The notes below the pieces were generated by a model. That model was not told the origin of the DNA, searched no databases, and saw nothing but the letters and a program-made list of their open reading frames with translations. The translations under genes and the position numbers were made by a program. From Platynereis dumerilii (Eukaryota; Annelida; Polychaeta; Phyllodocida; Nereididae), in contig JAPTHN010000044.1 of assembly GCA_026936325.1 (NCBI GenBank), positions 496,001-560,000 of the forward strand: 64,000 bases of DNA. The letters run 5' to 3'. Positions 25,101 to 36,472 of this stretch are shown piece by piece. The stretch's first letter is position 1. Each line of letters starts with the position of its first letter.

Positions 25101-25369
25101 CTAATTCATGAAGGAATAATGCATTTTTCTAAAGCAGATGAGTGCATAAAAAACAACTGACAAATATCCGATTCTTTAGATTTTGTGTCCATTGCCCTTA
25201 ATAAAAAACAAAATTAATTGAGTTTAAATTGCAGATTGTTTTAAAAAAGCATCCTTGTACAACTGCAGCAGATATAAAGTGGGAACTTTTTTAAAATCTT
25301 TAGAGCAAAATGGACAAATCTAACAAAACCAGACATGTTCCATATTTATTCTTATTCATTTAAAGTCTT

Positions 25370-25990
25370 CAATTATGTCTACCTTTATTTTGTTGTGGCA
25401 AAGAGCTAGCTACAGAACTGAGCCCATTGTGAACCAGTTTCACTGTTTCGCTTCATTTCAGATGCTTTGCATTCTTGACCTTTTTGTTCAGTTTCGTGTA
25501 GCTCCCCTCAGGAATACATTACTGTCTCTCTCTTCTATTTATTTTTCTGCCCAATCTAAGTACATTCTATTTGGATACAATTTACTACTAGTGTCCTTCT
25601 ACATCACAGACCAAAAAACCTGACCCAAATTACACCAGCCATAGATTGTTTCTGTGAGGTAGTCATTGGGCCTGAGTCTGCATAATAGGATTCATCTGAG
25701 CCAGTTGGCCACTCCATGGCTTGAAAAAAACACATGTCTGGCAAAGTGACTGTGTGTGGGTAGACAGGTATTATTCGTTCAACTGCAAAAATGCATCCAC
25801 ATTCATTTCAGGTTTGGTACTAAATTTAATACTTTGCATTAAAATCATTGTGTACCAAAGCATCAAGCTGAAAATAATGTTTGTGTGTCCAATTGTAAAG
25901 AACAGTCTATCGACAGAGTGCAGTTGGCGCATCTCGGGTTTAACACTTAGGTTAGCTATCTGTCATGCATAAAAATATCCAGTAAATCAA
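25370..25990. repeat. Module C-prime with shared core
   Basis: The segment contains CTTGACCTTTTTGTTCAGTT at about 25472 and the core CCTGAGTCTGCATAATAGGA at 25671. GTTTGGTACTAA and a GTGTACCAAAGCA word follow. Parallel copies occur at 31370-31880 and, weakly, at 34030-34960. Confidence 0.7.
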
Positions 25991-26330
25991 AAATCTTCAT
26001 CAGAGTATATTCCTTCTGACCTTGACATTTTTATCTCATCTTATTGATTATTTGATTGGTTTTATTTTGGTCTGTTACAAAAAAGGAAAATTTGCATATA
26101 AAGTAACTGATAACTAAAATATCAGACATGACACACAATTTAAGTTACATGTACTCATTTTCAGTGTAGTCCTTTAATGATATGATGTAGTTTTCTTTAA
26201 TGATAACATAATCTAAAAAGTGTTTTAAACAACTAACCTTTTTGTCGACTCTGATTTTACTTGTGAACTATTATTTTTCCTGCGAGATATATTTTTTAAT
26301 TGATATCTGAAAATGGCTGATATTTTTTAG

Positions 26331-27060
26331 GATAACCATGTGGTTAAATTTCCACTATCTACACTCATGATGACCATTCTACTGACTACTGTTATGTGTC
26401 AGTCTCGGAGAGTCAATGTAACTGTCTTTGACTAGAAGCTTGATGAACAGACTGTCCTATGGTAGCCACTTATTTGTCATTCTTTTTGTTTCGTTTCTAT
26501 AATTTTTTTGTAAATTCTGAAATTTATATCAATCCAGATCACAGCCCCAATTATCATAACACATTCAGTGAAAAAGGCCATTTTCATGTGCTGTCCTAGA
26601 CTGCAATATTGATGTTGATCACACTTTTTAAAACAGTCAACACTAATTACACTATTATTGCCTTAACAAAAATCCATTTCTTTTTTTCATTTCTGTCTAT
26701 TTTGTGTGAAATTCTCCATTATCAAGCCAAATCTCAACCTCTAAATATCATAGTGTGAAGTTGAGACTAATAGGTCCATATTCTTCCCCTTTTATCTGAT
26801 CTGGCTTCAAAGAAATGTGTCCCCGCAGATCTTAACCATTGTCTCCCTCCATTTCAGAAGCAGCACAATATGTGACCTTTTCTCCAATTTCCTTCATTTC
26901 CCCTCTGGAATACATTACTGACTCTCTGTTCTCTTTATTGTTCTGTCTTATCTAAGCTGTTTCTCCAGAGACACAATCTACTTCTAAGTTAGTTCTTAAT
27001 GACTCAATTGGGAATATAAGGCAATTTTCCTTTAGCCACACATAGTTAGCTAAGCAAAGA
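26331..27060. repeat. Modules A-B-C, diverged copy
   Basis: GGATAACCATGTGGTT opens it. Module B is at about 26798 and C at about 26873. The copy is shortened in A. Confidence 0.7.
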
Positions 27061-27129
27061 CCTGCGAGGTTCCAACCTTTCACATGTCGATATAACAAAG
27101 CAAGTGGGAAAAAGAACAAGGAGCACAAC

Positions 27130-27540
27130 AGCAATGAACAAATATGACTTTACTTCACAACAATTACAATAAGAACAGTGTGCGTCAAACCAAAGGAGCA
27201 GCTTGTTATGAACAAACTTTCCTAGACAAGTGTTTACAAAGTTACTTGGCTGAAGCTGAATGGTGTAAGCCTAAAAGGCAGTAGTTACCATAAAACAGTG
27301 TATATCACTGTAATACAAAATAATGTGCATGGTTTTACAGACTAGTAAAGGACCTTCTTACCCAAATAGGGTTGCAGGGTCGTTTAAAAAATCATCGCTC
27401 ACTTTAGTGCAGCATAGAGCTGTTATGCATTCTATTGTTTGACACAATGCTACATGGGATGATGAAAACCTTGATTTTTTTTGTCCTGCTTCGAAAGTCT
27501 GCTTCTCTTCCGTTTTGTGTCTGTTACTCATCATTAGCTT
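27130..27540 (-). repeat. Module X, inverted copy
   Basis: This is the reverse complement of 22751-23200 over about 400 bases with moderate divergence: GTGTTTACAAAGTTACTTGG, AGGGTTGCAGGGTCGTTTAA and TTTGTCCTGCTTCGAAAGTC. No TIRs mark the ends, so this is segmental inversion rather than transposition. Confidence 0.75.
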
Positions 27541-28050
27541 CTTTGCTAGGGTATGGGTCAGTGCATTTTTTTAAATGGTCTCCCAGTGGACAGATTTGGT
27601 CTCCCAGTCATTGCCAAATTGGTATCACTAGGAGACCAATTTTCCCAGAGACTCTCAATAATTTCATGCTTGATAGTCATAATTCGTATTTCCTGAGTGC
27701 ATTTGAAAGTGATATGAGGCTTTTTCTTTCCATGTGAAAAATATTCTTAATACCCTTTAACAACTATAGTTCTGCTTGAATTTTATCTTTCTGATTTCAA
27801 ATTTTAAAAAATGCATGGTTTCTCAAACTTGTGGTAGAAGTCCTGAATCAGCAGTCAGGTAAACAGTTCAAACTCCCTTTCACAAGCACATTGTTATATG
27901 AATATATAAAATGATCTATAGATGCCTCGAATCATGGCGCTGCAAAGTTAAGTTTCGTTGGTCTCCCAGTCAAAAATTCTTAAAAAATGCTCTGGTATGG
28001 GTTACTGAGTGAGGGCGACTATAACACATACTACAATGTGAATGCATATT
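27541..28050. other. Unassigned stretch with GGTCTCCCAGT repeats
   Basis: TGGTCTCCCAGT occurs near 27597 and 27959. The reverse word AGGAGACCA occurs near 27631, giving a small local inverted repeat. No gene was seen. Confidence 0.4.
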
Positions 28051-28052
28051 AT

Positions 28053-28650
28053 AAAATTGTAGTGGTTTGTAAGTGATTCAGCTAGTAAGGCACTGGGCGA
28101 TTATTTGGTTTCAGTGCAAAAAATTCAATTTCCAAATTGCTAACATTAAACAAGCTATTTGTGTAAAGAATTCTTTTGAGGAGTGGGACAGGTGATGTTT
28201 AGGAGAGAAAATAAGGCTTGAAACAAGTTATTATCACGTCACACTGTGACATAAATTTCTTCAGAGTGATTATGGCATTCTTACAGCGATTTGTTTAGTT
28301 ATGGGAGAGTGAAATTGTACTGTTCTGTGAGTCATGATACTCATGATATTTCATGACCACACTGGAATGTTCTGCTATATGGCGAAAAACAGACTCTTTC
28401 AGGAAGTTGCAATATACGAAATAGGCTGGTAAGTTATAATAATTGAGAGCCAAAATTGTATGAAAATGGTACAGTGACTGCTATAAATGGACGGGACGCT
28501 AATATGGTATCCATGCACAGAAGCTATTTGTGGCAAGAATTTTGTCAGTAATGGGATAGGCAATGTCAAGGAGAGAAAATAACACTTGAACCATGTGAGA
28601 TGTCAGGTCACAATGTTCTTGAGAATCCTAAATCTTGGTCATCTACTGTG
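28053..28650 (-). repeat. Module D, two inverted copies
   Basis: Reverse-complement D sequence lies at about 28130-28240 and again at about 28510-28640 (AGGAGAGAAAATAAC, GCTATTTGTGGCAAGAATTT). The outer 47 bases, 28053-28099, are mirrored at 28826-28873 with few differences. This implies an inverted duplication of the D-E junction. Confidence 0.75.
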
Positions 28651-28825
28651 GCAGCAAGCCAACAGTTCAATTAGAGGGTAGATTCCTGATGATATATAGT
28701 GATAAGAATTTTGTTGATGATGATGAAATTTCTGCTTCTTTTCTGGAAATTGAGTAAGGTCTTTGAACAAGCAATTTTTGCAAAATCTTTAACCTATAAA
28801 TTATCCTGTGATAACTGTTCTTTAC

Positions 28826-29130
28826 CGCCCAGTGCCTTACTAGCTGAATCACTTACCCAACCACTACAATTTTAGCCGTCAAGCTTCACAAGAATTTAAT
28901 ATTCTCTCGCATGTTACAACTCTACCATGCAACACTATTAGGGTAACACAGGAATTACGGGAAAAATATAACCCTTTATAAATGACTTTTAACCAGTTTT
29001 GCACGAAGGAAAAATATTTACACATCTTTAACTTTGAAGCTTATTGAATTAGCCATTATGATTTTTATTGAATAAGCGGGCAAGACCATTTAATTAGAAA
29101 TTGTCAAACTCATTTTTACAACTGATCAGG
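28826..29130 (+). repeat. D-E junction and module E, forward
   Basis: CGCCCAGTGCCTTACTAGCT starts the forward arm. GTTACAACTCTACCATGCAA and the TTTACACATC word follow. The matching forward copy is at 33703-33990. Confidence 0.75.
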
Positions 29131-29831
29131 CCGAAGCTTCAAAATCGGTATTTCAAAATAAATACAATTATAAAATGTACACTATCTCATTTGAGACTAT
29201 AGTTGTCAAAGTTGTACAATGAGTTACCGAAAACTAAAAGTCTTCACATCAGACAAAAAGACAATTTTAAATCAATTACAAAAAGATCAAAAGTGTCAAG
29301 TACAACTCTTGGGCAAAGTATTGGCCTAATTCCAGAATGTACCCTTATTTTTCAAAGCAAATGAGTGAATAAAAGACAACCACTAAATTTCTATTTCTTC
29401 AGGTTTCTTTTCCTTTGCTTACAATAAAGCAACGGAATAAACTAATCAACTTATCATGACAATTTCAGTTGAACTGAAATCTGGTCATCCTGTCACCTGC
29501 AACGCCCAGATTTTGGGAATCACTACCAATATTTACCATTATTTTATAATGAAATGACAGGCCTGCATGGTGCCCTCCAGAACAATAGATAATCTATTCT
29601 TGTTACAAAACTATACTTCTTCCGTATTAAATTTAATTGTATTCATTGCAGAAGCCTTCGAAGTTGTATTTTTGTAGGGACCATCTCAGATCTGTGTTAT
29701 AAGCTCCAAAGGGACAAAAAGAATCAGCCAAGTGCTATTTGTCATCAATTTATGTGTACTGCAGTGGTCAAGCTTTTTGAGTTTCTGGAGGGGGCCACTA
29801 GGAAGTTGGCCTTGCTGATATACTTTCTCTA

Positions 29832-29884
29832 TAGCAGGAGTACCCTCCAAATTTACCTACAATATTAGGAGGGTACTCATGCTA
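29832..29884. repeat. Hairpin with 17-bp arms
   Basis: TAGCAGGAGTACCCTCC pairs with GGAGGGTACTCATGCTA with one mismatch across a 19-base loop. Confidence 0.8.
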
Positions 29885-29977
29885 CAGCGAAGGTAACTGT
29901 GACTACAATTTACAAATCAAGCATATATTTGCCCCTCTTTATGCTCAGTAGCTCCTTCACTGCATGAGCTTGGGAGA

Positions 29978-30011
29978 CACTCAACCATGACTGGACTGTC
30001 ATGGTTGAGTG
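29978..30011. repeat. Hairpin with perfect 14-bp arms
   Basis: CACTCAACCATGAC and GTCATGGTTGAGTG are exact reverse complements around the loop TGGACT. It lies in a stretch (29130-30360) with no gene and no other assigned repeat. Confidence 0.85.
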
Positions 30012-30364
30012 ATTGGGGACCATATCCAAAGCACACCTGGAGCATAATATTTTCCCATAGAGATTTCCTTCAAAAAATTATACAGCCTAAGTGTATAAAG
30101 ATTTAAGTTGATATAAAACAAGTGATAAAAGAAAACACTATATGAGAACATTAGATATTCAACTTCTCACAAAATTGCCAGTCTAAAAGTGTAATAATCC
30201 AAATATTATGCAACCCACAATTAGTTTGTTGTAATGGTAATAGAAATTTCATGTTCATAACAAAGAATATAAAAGTGCTTCTCATTGCTTCGTTTGCTGT
30301 CTATGTTAATAACACCTGTAATTAGGCATGCCTAATCATGAGGTAACATGTATTAGGTTTGTTA

Positions 30365-31174
30365 CAGTCCTTGTCATATTTACATGGAATCTCAAGTTTT
30401 TTTATATGCTGTTGAACTGTGATGTCAGAGATGACTCTATTCTAGCATTGCAATATATGTAAATTAACTACAAGCTGTGATGTCATTTCAAACTGGGTCA
30501 GATTCCCCAGCTTCTAACCAATCTACCAAACTGAGCATCACAGTTTCAACTCAGTGTCAGAGTTAAAATTGGGTCTGGGAAAACCCATGCAAGTTTGACA
30601 TCACAGCCTTTCAGCCAATGGGCTGCCAGAACAAATATACATAACATAAGCCATGTGTTTACAAACAAATTGTCAAAGCCTTCTGTTTATACCAACTTCC
30701 ATCAAAGTTTAAAGTTGTAAGTTAGCAAGTCTGTAGATTTATCAAACAACTCTGTGGGGATTACAACAGTTGTCTGCTGTGAATGCTCACTAAGCTGCCA
30801 TTTGATAGGATTAGACTGGTGATTGCTGTGATAAATCATTGAGATCAAAAATGTGATGCTTCCTTCAATATATCAATGTTTGAACTATGATGACGTAGTT
30901 TACGGTCAGCCCATTGGGTATAAAGCTGATGACGTAGTTGTAGGGGCTATCCCTGATAAAACTCTTACTCTGACACTGTGTTGAAACTGTGACGCTCAGT
31001 TCAGGAGAATCAACATTGGCTAGAAGCTGGGGAATCTGACCCAGTTTGAAATGACATCACAGCTTGTAGTTAATTTACATATATTGCAATGCTAGAATAG
31101 AGTCATCTCTGACATTACAGTTCAACAGCATAGAAAAAAAAACTTGAGATTCCACGTAAGTATGACAAGGACTG
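30365..31174. mobile_element. MITE with TIRs of about 200 bp, copy 1
   Basis: CAGTCCTTGTCATA at the left mirrors TATGACAAGGACTG at the right. Pairing continues with gaps for roughly 200 bases, through TTGAACTGTGATGTCAGAGA and AACTACAAGCTGTGATGTCA. TA flanks both ends (30363-30364 and 31175-31176). A second copy lies at 52766-53517 in the opposite orientation. No coding frame was found. Confidence 0.92.
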
Positions 31175-31369
31175 TAAATCACACACTCACAGTGGTACAT
31201 TGGAGGTATAGATGTAACTACACATACATAAAACATTATTTGAATATTTGGAAAATAAAATATGTGTTTGAAGAAACCTCAGGTCCCTACAATTCTTTTT
31301 TTAAAGAATTTCTTGTTATTTTATCTTGTTGCGACAAAGAGTTAACGCAAGATCTGAGCCAAATGTGAA

Positions 31370-31890
31370 TGAGTCTCATTGTTTCACTTTATTTCAGATG
31401 CTGTGCATTCTTGACCTTTTTGTTCAGTTTCCTGGCTACAGTTCCCAAGTGGAATCTATTACTGACTCTCTCTTCTCCTTAGTGTTCTGTCCAATGAAGT
31501 ACATTCTTTTGGGATACAATTTACTGCTAAGTGTCCTCCTACGCCAGCCATGGATTTTTTTTGTAAGGTCGTCATTGAGCCTGAGTCTGCATAACAAGCC
31601 ATAACACGACTCATCTGAGCCAGTTTGCCACTCCATTGCTTGAAAAACACAGTATGTTTTTATGTATGTCTGGCAAAGTGACTGTGGGTAGACAGCAGGT
31701 ATTTGTTCAACTATACAAATACATACATATTTTAGGTTTGGTACTAATTATAATACTTGGCATTATTGTCATTATGTACCAATGCAGCAAGCAAAAACAT
31801 TATGCTTTTGTGATTCAGTTACGAGGTTCTCTTGCATTGCGTCCCTTTGCTCCTTCAGACTTTGACATTTATCTCCTATATTTTTGATTG
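31370..31890. repeat. Module C-prime with shared core, second copy
   Basis: TTCTTGACCTTTTTGTTCAG, CTTTTGGGATACAATTTACT and the core CTGAGTCTGCATAACAAG at about 31580 place it. A small insertion separates the core from CTCATCTGAGCCAG. Confidence 0.75.
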
Positions 31891-32560
31891 ATAAATTGAT
31901 TTTTTTTTTTGTCAGTTACAAAAATTAAAAATTAACATACAAAGAAAGTAAATAATAAATAAAAATATTATTGGTGGCAAACTATTTAAGTTAAATGAAC
32001 TAATTTCCAATATGGTCCTTTTATCATATGTTTTAGTTTCCTTTAACAATCATAATGACGTAATAATCAAAGTCATTTAGGTAACTTTCCTTTTTCTCGC
32101 CACACATTGTATATGTGAACGCTCAAGTCTCAAATTTTAATTTTAAGCTTTCAATAGTTTGTATTTTTGAAACAGTCTCTACCTGAATAGCCAAGATGCT
32201 CATGTACTCTGTCAAATCAATGAAGTTTAAACAAACTGATCCTATTTGGTGGACTTGATGATGAGGCAGTTGCATATTACCGATTTCAAACAAGAATAAT
32301 TGTTTGCACAATTTGACAAACTTGCTTAAGTTTAAGAGCACCTTCAACATCACATTGATCTGCATGCTGCAAAGGCAGTTTAATTTGTTTTATCAAATTA
32401 ACTCTGTCAATAGATTCAACAAATGTTTTACAGGCACAATTGTCAAGTCTTTGTCAGTGTAAATTTGTGTGCTAACCGAGGCTTCTTTTGAACGGCTTTT
32501 ATTTGATAATACATAAACACTGATAAAAAGAAGACTTTTTACTAAACACAACTTGCAATA
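31891..32560. other. Unassigned AT-rich stretch
   Basis: It partly parallels 26030-26250 (the TTATTGATTATTTGATTGG region and the TGATATGATGTAGTTTTCTT region). No gene was seen; an 80-codon minus-strand frame at 32123-32365 has no support. Confidence 0.4.
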
Positions 32561-32850
32561 CTAAGTTACTACAACTATATCCCATACAGCTGCGGCTGTG
32601 ATGAATTGGACAGGCACACACTAAGAGAGTGTTTATGTACCTCTAGATACTGCCTTGAGAATAAAACTGTCCCACAGATTTGTTACATGGCTTCTTGGGA
32701 CTCCGTAAAGACCCAATATCTCAAATAAATATGCATAGCTGATTACATAGATCTTTCATAAAAAACATGGAGACTCTATGGTTCAATTTCACCAACATTA
32801 TTCTTTGAACTTGGTTTTGAAGTAAGCTGAACATGAAGATTAGTATACAA
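32560..32850 (+). repeat. Module F, second copy
   Basis: GGACAGGCACACACTAAGAG, AAAACTGTCCCACAGATTTG and CATGGAGACTCTATGGTTCA align with 12340-12530 and extend further. The frame corresponding to LDRHTLRECLC is intact over about 40 codons. Confidence 0.6.
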
Positions 32851-32929
32851 ATATTGTTGATCAGGGCAACAGTTCAACCTGTTTCACTCTAGGCCGAAGG
32901 CTATCACTCTCGACGGTCAAATTTTCAAA

Positions 32930-33230
32930 GGGAAAGAGTTCTTTACTCTCTTATAAATATCTGAATTGCTGTAGGTCTAATAAGAATGCAACACCCACCC
33001 TAAAGAACATTGTGAACCAAAATTTAGGATTCTCAAGAGCAGCGTGGCATGACATTTCACATGTTTCAAGTGTTATTTTCTCTCCCTGACATTGCCTATC
33101 CCACTACTCACACAAATCCTGCCACAAAATAGCTTGTTTTATGTTAGCAATTTGGAAATTGGCTTCTCTGCAAGTAAACCATATTACCAGCCTGACTGTA
33201 TATTGCTGAGTCACTGTACTGCACTCATGA
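32930..33230 (+). repeat. Module D copy
   Basis: GAACCAAAATTTAGGATTCT, TCTCCCTGACATTGCCTATC and TTTTATGTTAGCAATTTGGA align to the other D copies. Confidence 0.75.
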
Positions 33231-33479
33231 AGCTATAGCTGTCAATTAACAAAAACTTACAAGCCTATTTCGTATAATTATTGCAATTCTGCCTCTCCTG
33301 GAAGTGTCTGATTTTCGACACAGCAGAATATATTACAAAATCTCTGCTGTGCGACCAAGACATTAAACTTTTCTCCTTAAATTACAGTGTTACTGAAGCA
33401 AAAGGTGTGACCGTGACACCTCATGAGTATCATGACTCACAGAATACATGTAGTACAATTTTCCAGGGAAAACTGTTCT

Positions 33480-33990
33480 TTACTATCCCATAAGTTACTA
33501 ACCGAACTGCTGTAAGAATGCCACACTTAGTCCGAAGAGCTTTATGGCCCTGTCTGACATGATAACTAATAATATGTTTCTAGCTTTATTTTCTCTCCTA
33601 GATATCACCTTGCCCATTCCTCACAGAATTCTTGACAGAAATAGTTTGTTTGAAGTCAGCAATTTGGAAAAATTTTGGCTTCTTTGCACGGAAACCAAAT
33701 AACCGCCCAGAGCCTTACTAGCTGAATCACTTACCCAACCATTAGAATTTCATCCATCAGGCTTCACAAGAAATGTAATATTCTCTCGCACATTACAACT
33801 CTACCATGCAACACTATTACAGTAATGCAGCAACTATGGAAAATGTAACCGTTTGTAAATGACTTTAAACCAGTTTTGCATGAAGGAAAATTATTTGCAC
33901 ATCCTTAAGCTTTAACGCTTATTCAATAAGCCATTGTGATTTGCATCGAATAAGCAGGGGAGACCATTTAATTAGATATTGACATTTTGA
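33480..33990 (+). repeat. Modules D-E copy
   Basis: Module D (CTCACAGAATTCTTGACAGA) runs through GCCTTACTAGCTGAATCACT into E (CATTACAACTCTACCATGCA) and the CACATCCTTAAGCTTTAACG word. It gives the uninverted order against which 28053-28873 can be judged. Confidence 0.75.
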
Positions 33991-34029
33991 AGCTTCAAGG
34001 AAATGAATTGTTGATCTGAGCCCATTGTG

Positions 34030-34280
34030 AATGAGTCTCATTGATTAACTTCATTTCAGATGCTGTGCATTCTCGACCTTTTTGTTCAGTTTCCTGCGGT
34101 TTTCCTGGGGAATACATTATGCACTCTCTCTTCTCTTTTTGTTCTGTCCAATCGAACCTGTTTCTCTAGGGACACAATTTAGTGCTAAGTGTTCTTCTGC
34201 TCCTAGTTCTTGATGACTTAATTGGGAACAAGAGACATATATTTTGACCTGCTGAATGACCTATACTAGCATTTTGTATA
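34030..34280 (+). repeat. Module C copy
   Basis: GATGCTGTGCATTCTCGACC, TTTTGTTCAGTTTCCTGC and GGGACACAATTTAGTGCTAA match both C and C-prime. Confidence 0.7.
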
Positions 34281-34996
34281 ACATTAAGACCTTGCAAAGC
34301 TGAAATATAATTCCTGAGCACTGAGAGAATACAGTTTGTACCATTTCGGTCTGTGTCAGTACATCATATTGGAGATCTTTGTGAACAAAAAAAGCTTGGT
34401 TGGATACATTTCGTGTCAGGCGACTCCAGCTTTTATAAAATACATGTATTATGCTATTTCGCAGGCCTTTTAAAGACCATTTCTTGGTCCCAGCAGCTTA
34501 TTTGGTTTCAGAAAGTTTAATGGAACATGCCAAAGTTCTGTACAGAGTTTTATTTGCATCAATTTTCATCTCTTGAATATTGCCTGAGGTGGAAATAAAA
34601 ATTCAATTCCATCCAATTCAATTCAATGATAAGTGAACTTAACACCATAATTATTACAGGATTTACCTATCACTGATGCCTATATTTTAACAAAATTGTA
34701 GTACAAAAAACATTATGCCACACCACGACTTAGTCAATATATATTAAGGTTAGTTTTTAAAGCAAATGCGCCAAAAAACCAGACACAAATTACATTGGCT
34801 TGCTTAGTTCTTTCGGACACAGCAGATTCTGTGTGTAAAGTAGCTCCCAAATTTGGACCTGAGTATGCATAACAAGATTCATCTGAGCCACTTGGCAACT
34901 GCATCACTACAAAAACTAATGCCTTGGTACAGTGATTGTGGAAAAACAGGTAGTATTTGTTCATCTACACAAATTTATAAACCAGGGATGGGCATG

Positions 34997-35153
34997 AGTA
35001 CATCCAAATGTACTCGAGTACAAGTACAAGTACTTGACAAGTCATGAGTACAAGTACAAGTACAAGTACAAGTACAGCAAAATACAAATGTACTCAAGTA
35101 CAAGTACAAGTACATTCTACAAGTACAAGTACAAGTACAAGTACAAGTACTGA
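34997..35153. repeat. GTACAA / GAGTAC tandem tract
   Basis: Runs of the hexamer GTACAA are broken by GAGTACTT and CTCGAGTA words. A looser version lies at the other end of the element (about 37420-37575). These are probably subterminal transposase-binding repeats that expanded as a microsatellite. The minus-strand CTCTCT-like peptide here is an artefact. Confidence 0.85.
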
Positions 35154-35493
35154 GTACTTTTTTGAAAATCAACCAAAAAAACAATGTAAATCGACATAGA
35201 TTATAAATTGTTAAAATGTTTTGTAACATGTAAAGCATTCAATGAACAACAGCATTATCACAACCCTTTTGTAAATTATCTGCGATAAATGAGTAAAACG
35301 ACATAAAATATTATGATTAAATTGCTTGACAGGATATTATTGCTGAATCAAACATGATTAGATACCAAATTCAGTTTGTAAAATTAACATCAAACTACTT
35401 CAAATTGATCAGCACTTTTTTTTACAACACTAATAAGGCCAGAAAAGTGCACAGTATGCTTTTAAAATATGGCCAATGTCAGAAATCTAACTT

Positions 35494-36472
35494 CACTGTA
35501 AAATCGGACTCGCTGATTCAGCTCAATTGATTGAGTGAGATGGTTGCACAAGTTGATTGAGCTAACATAGGTTAATGTTTTAAGATGAGATAACTCAAAG
35601 TACCAAGCTGAGATAGCTCAAAATACTAAGCTATGTTGACTAAGGTATTCAAGCTGAGAAAACTCAAAACAATGAGCTGTGTTGACTTACAGCTCAAAAT
35701 ATTGAGTTTTGTTGACTTATTGATCCAAGCTGACACAACTCAAAATGTTGAGCTGTGTTGACTTATTTTTAGTTGTTTTTCATTTGTATTTATGTGACCT
35801 GTCTTATATAGAGTTATTTATGAATATGGGCTGTAATCCCGAAATATTGTTTGATCTCTCAAGGGGATCCACCTGATCCAGTATGCTTCATTTCAGCACA
35901 TCATGGACAGGCCCAAGATGCATTCAACAAAGACCATTGCATCACAAGGAGATTTAAAAATTAATTTCTTGTGAATAAATCCCAATGGCCTGTGGCTCAT
36001 CTCATTTGGTATACAGTGCTAGAAGCCTATATTTGAACACACTCTGACTTGGAAATGTTGGTTGACGTGTGAAAGCATGCATCTAATTACTCCCACAAAT
36101 TAATTAAAGAGAGATAAAAATAAAAAATTAACCAGCTAAAGTGGTGTGCTACTCATTTTTTCTCTGGGATAGTGTAATATAAATGTTATTTTTTCTTGTA
36201 AGTAAGTAATTATTTAAAACTAAATGCACTCTTATGAGAAGTGCTTGTTATAGTTGGCGCTATATGTGGCATGACTGAGATGTCAAGCTATTTGCAACAA
36301 CTGAAGCTTTCATGTTTTCACAGCTTAATGTTATGATTCGTTTGGACAACTTACAGCATTGAGCTATCATACCTTGACAACCTATAGGATTGAGCTATCA
36401 TAGCTTGAAAATTATTAACATTCTCAGACAGCTCAAATTATTGCATCAACTCAGTTTTCAAATTTTACAGTG
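35494..36472. mobile_element. CACTGTAAAAT element, copy 2
   Basis: It is colinear with 16068-17007, with high similarity through TCTCAAGGGGATCCACCTGA and TTGAGCTATCATACCTTGAC. The flanks are TT on both sides, again a 2-bp target duplication. It has one or two more AGCTGA...CTCAAAA internal repeats than copy 1. It interrupts the hAT element, so it is the younger of the two. Confidence 0.88.

Noticed and set aside
11953-31604. LDLFVQF-containing frames at 11953, 25375 and 31326
   Set aside because: Only the C-prime repeat is shared; start, stop and downstream frames differ among copies.
34975-35238. Minus-strand frame full of CTCTCTC residues
   Set aside because: It is a translation of the GTACAA microsatellite.
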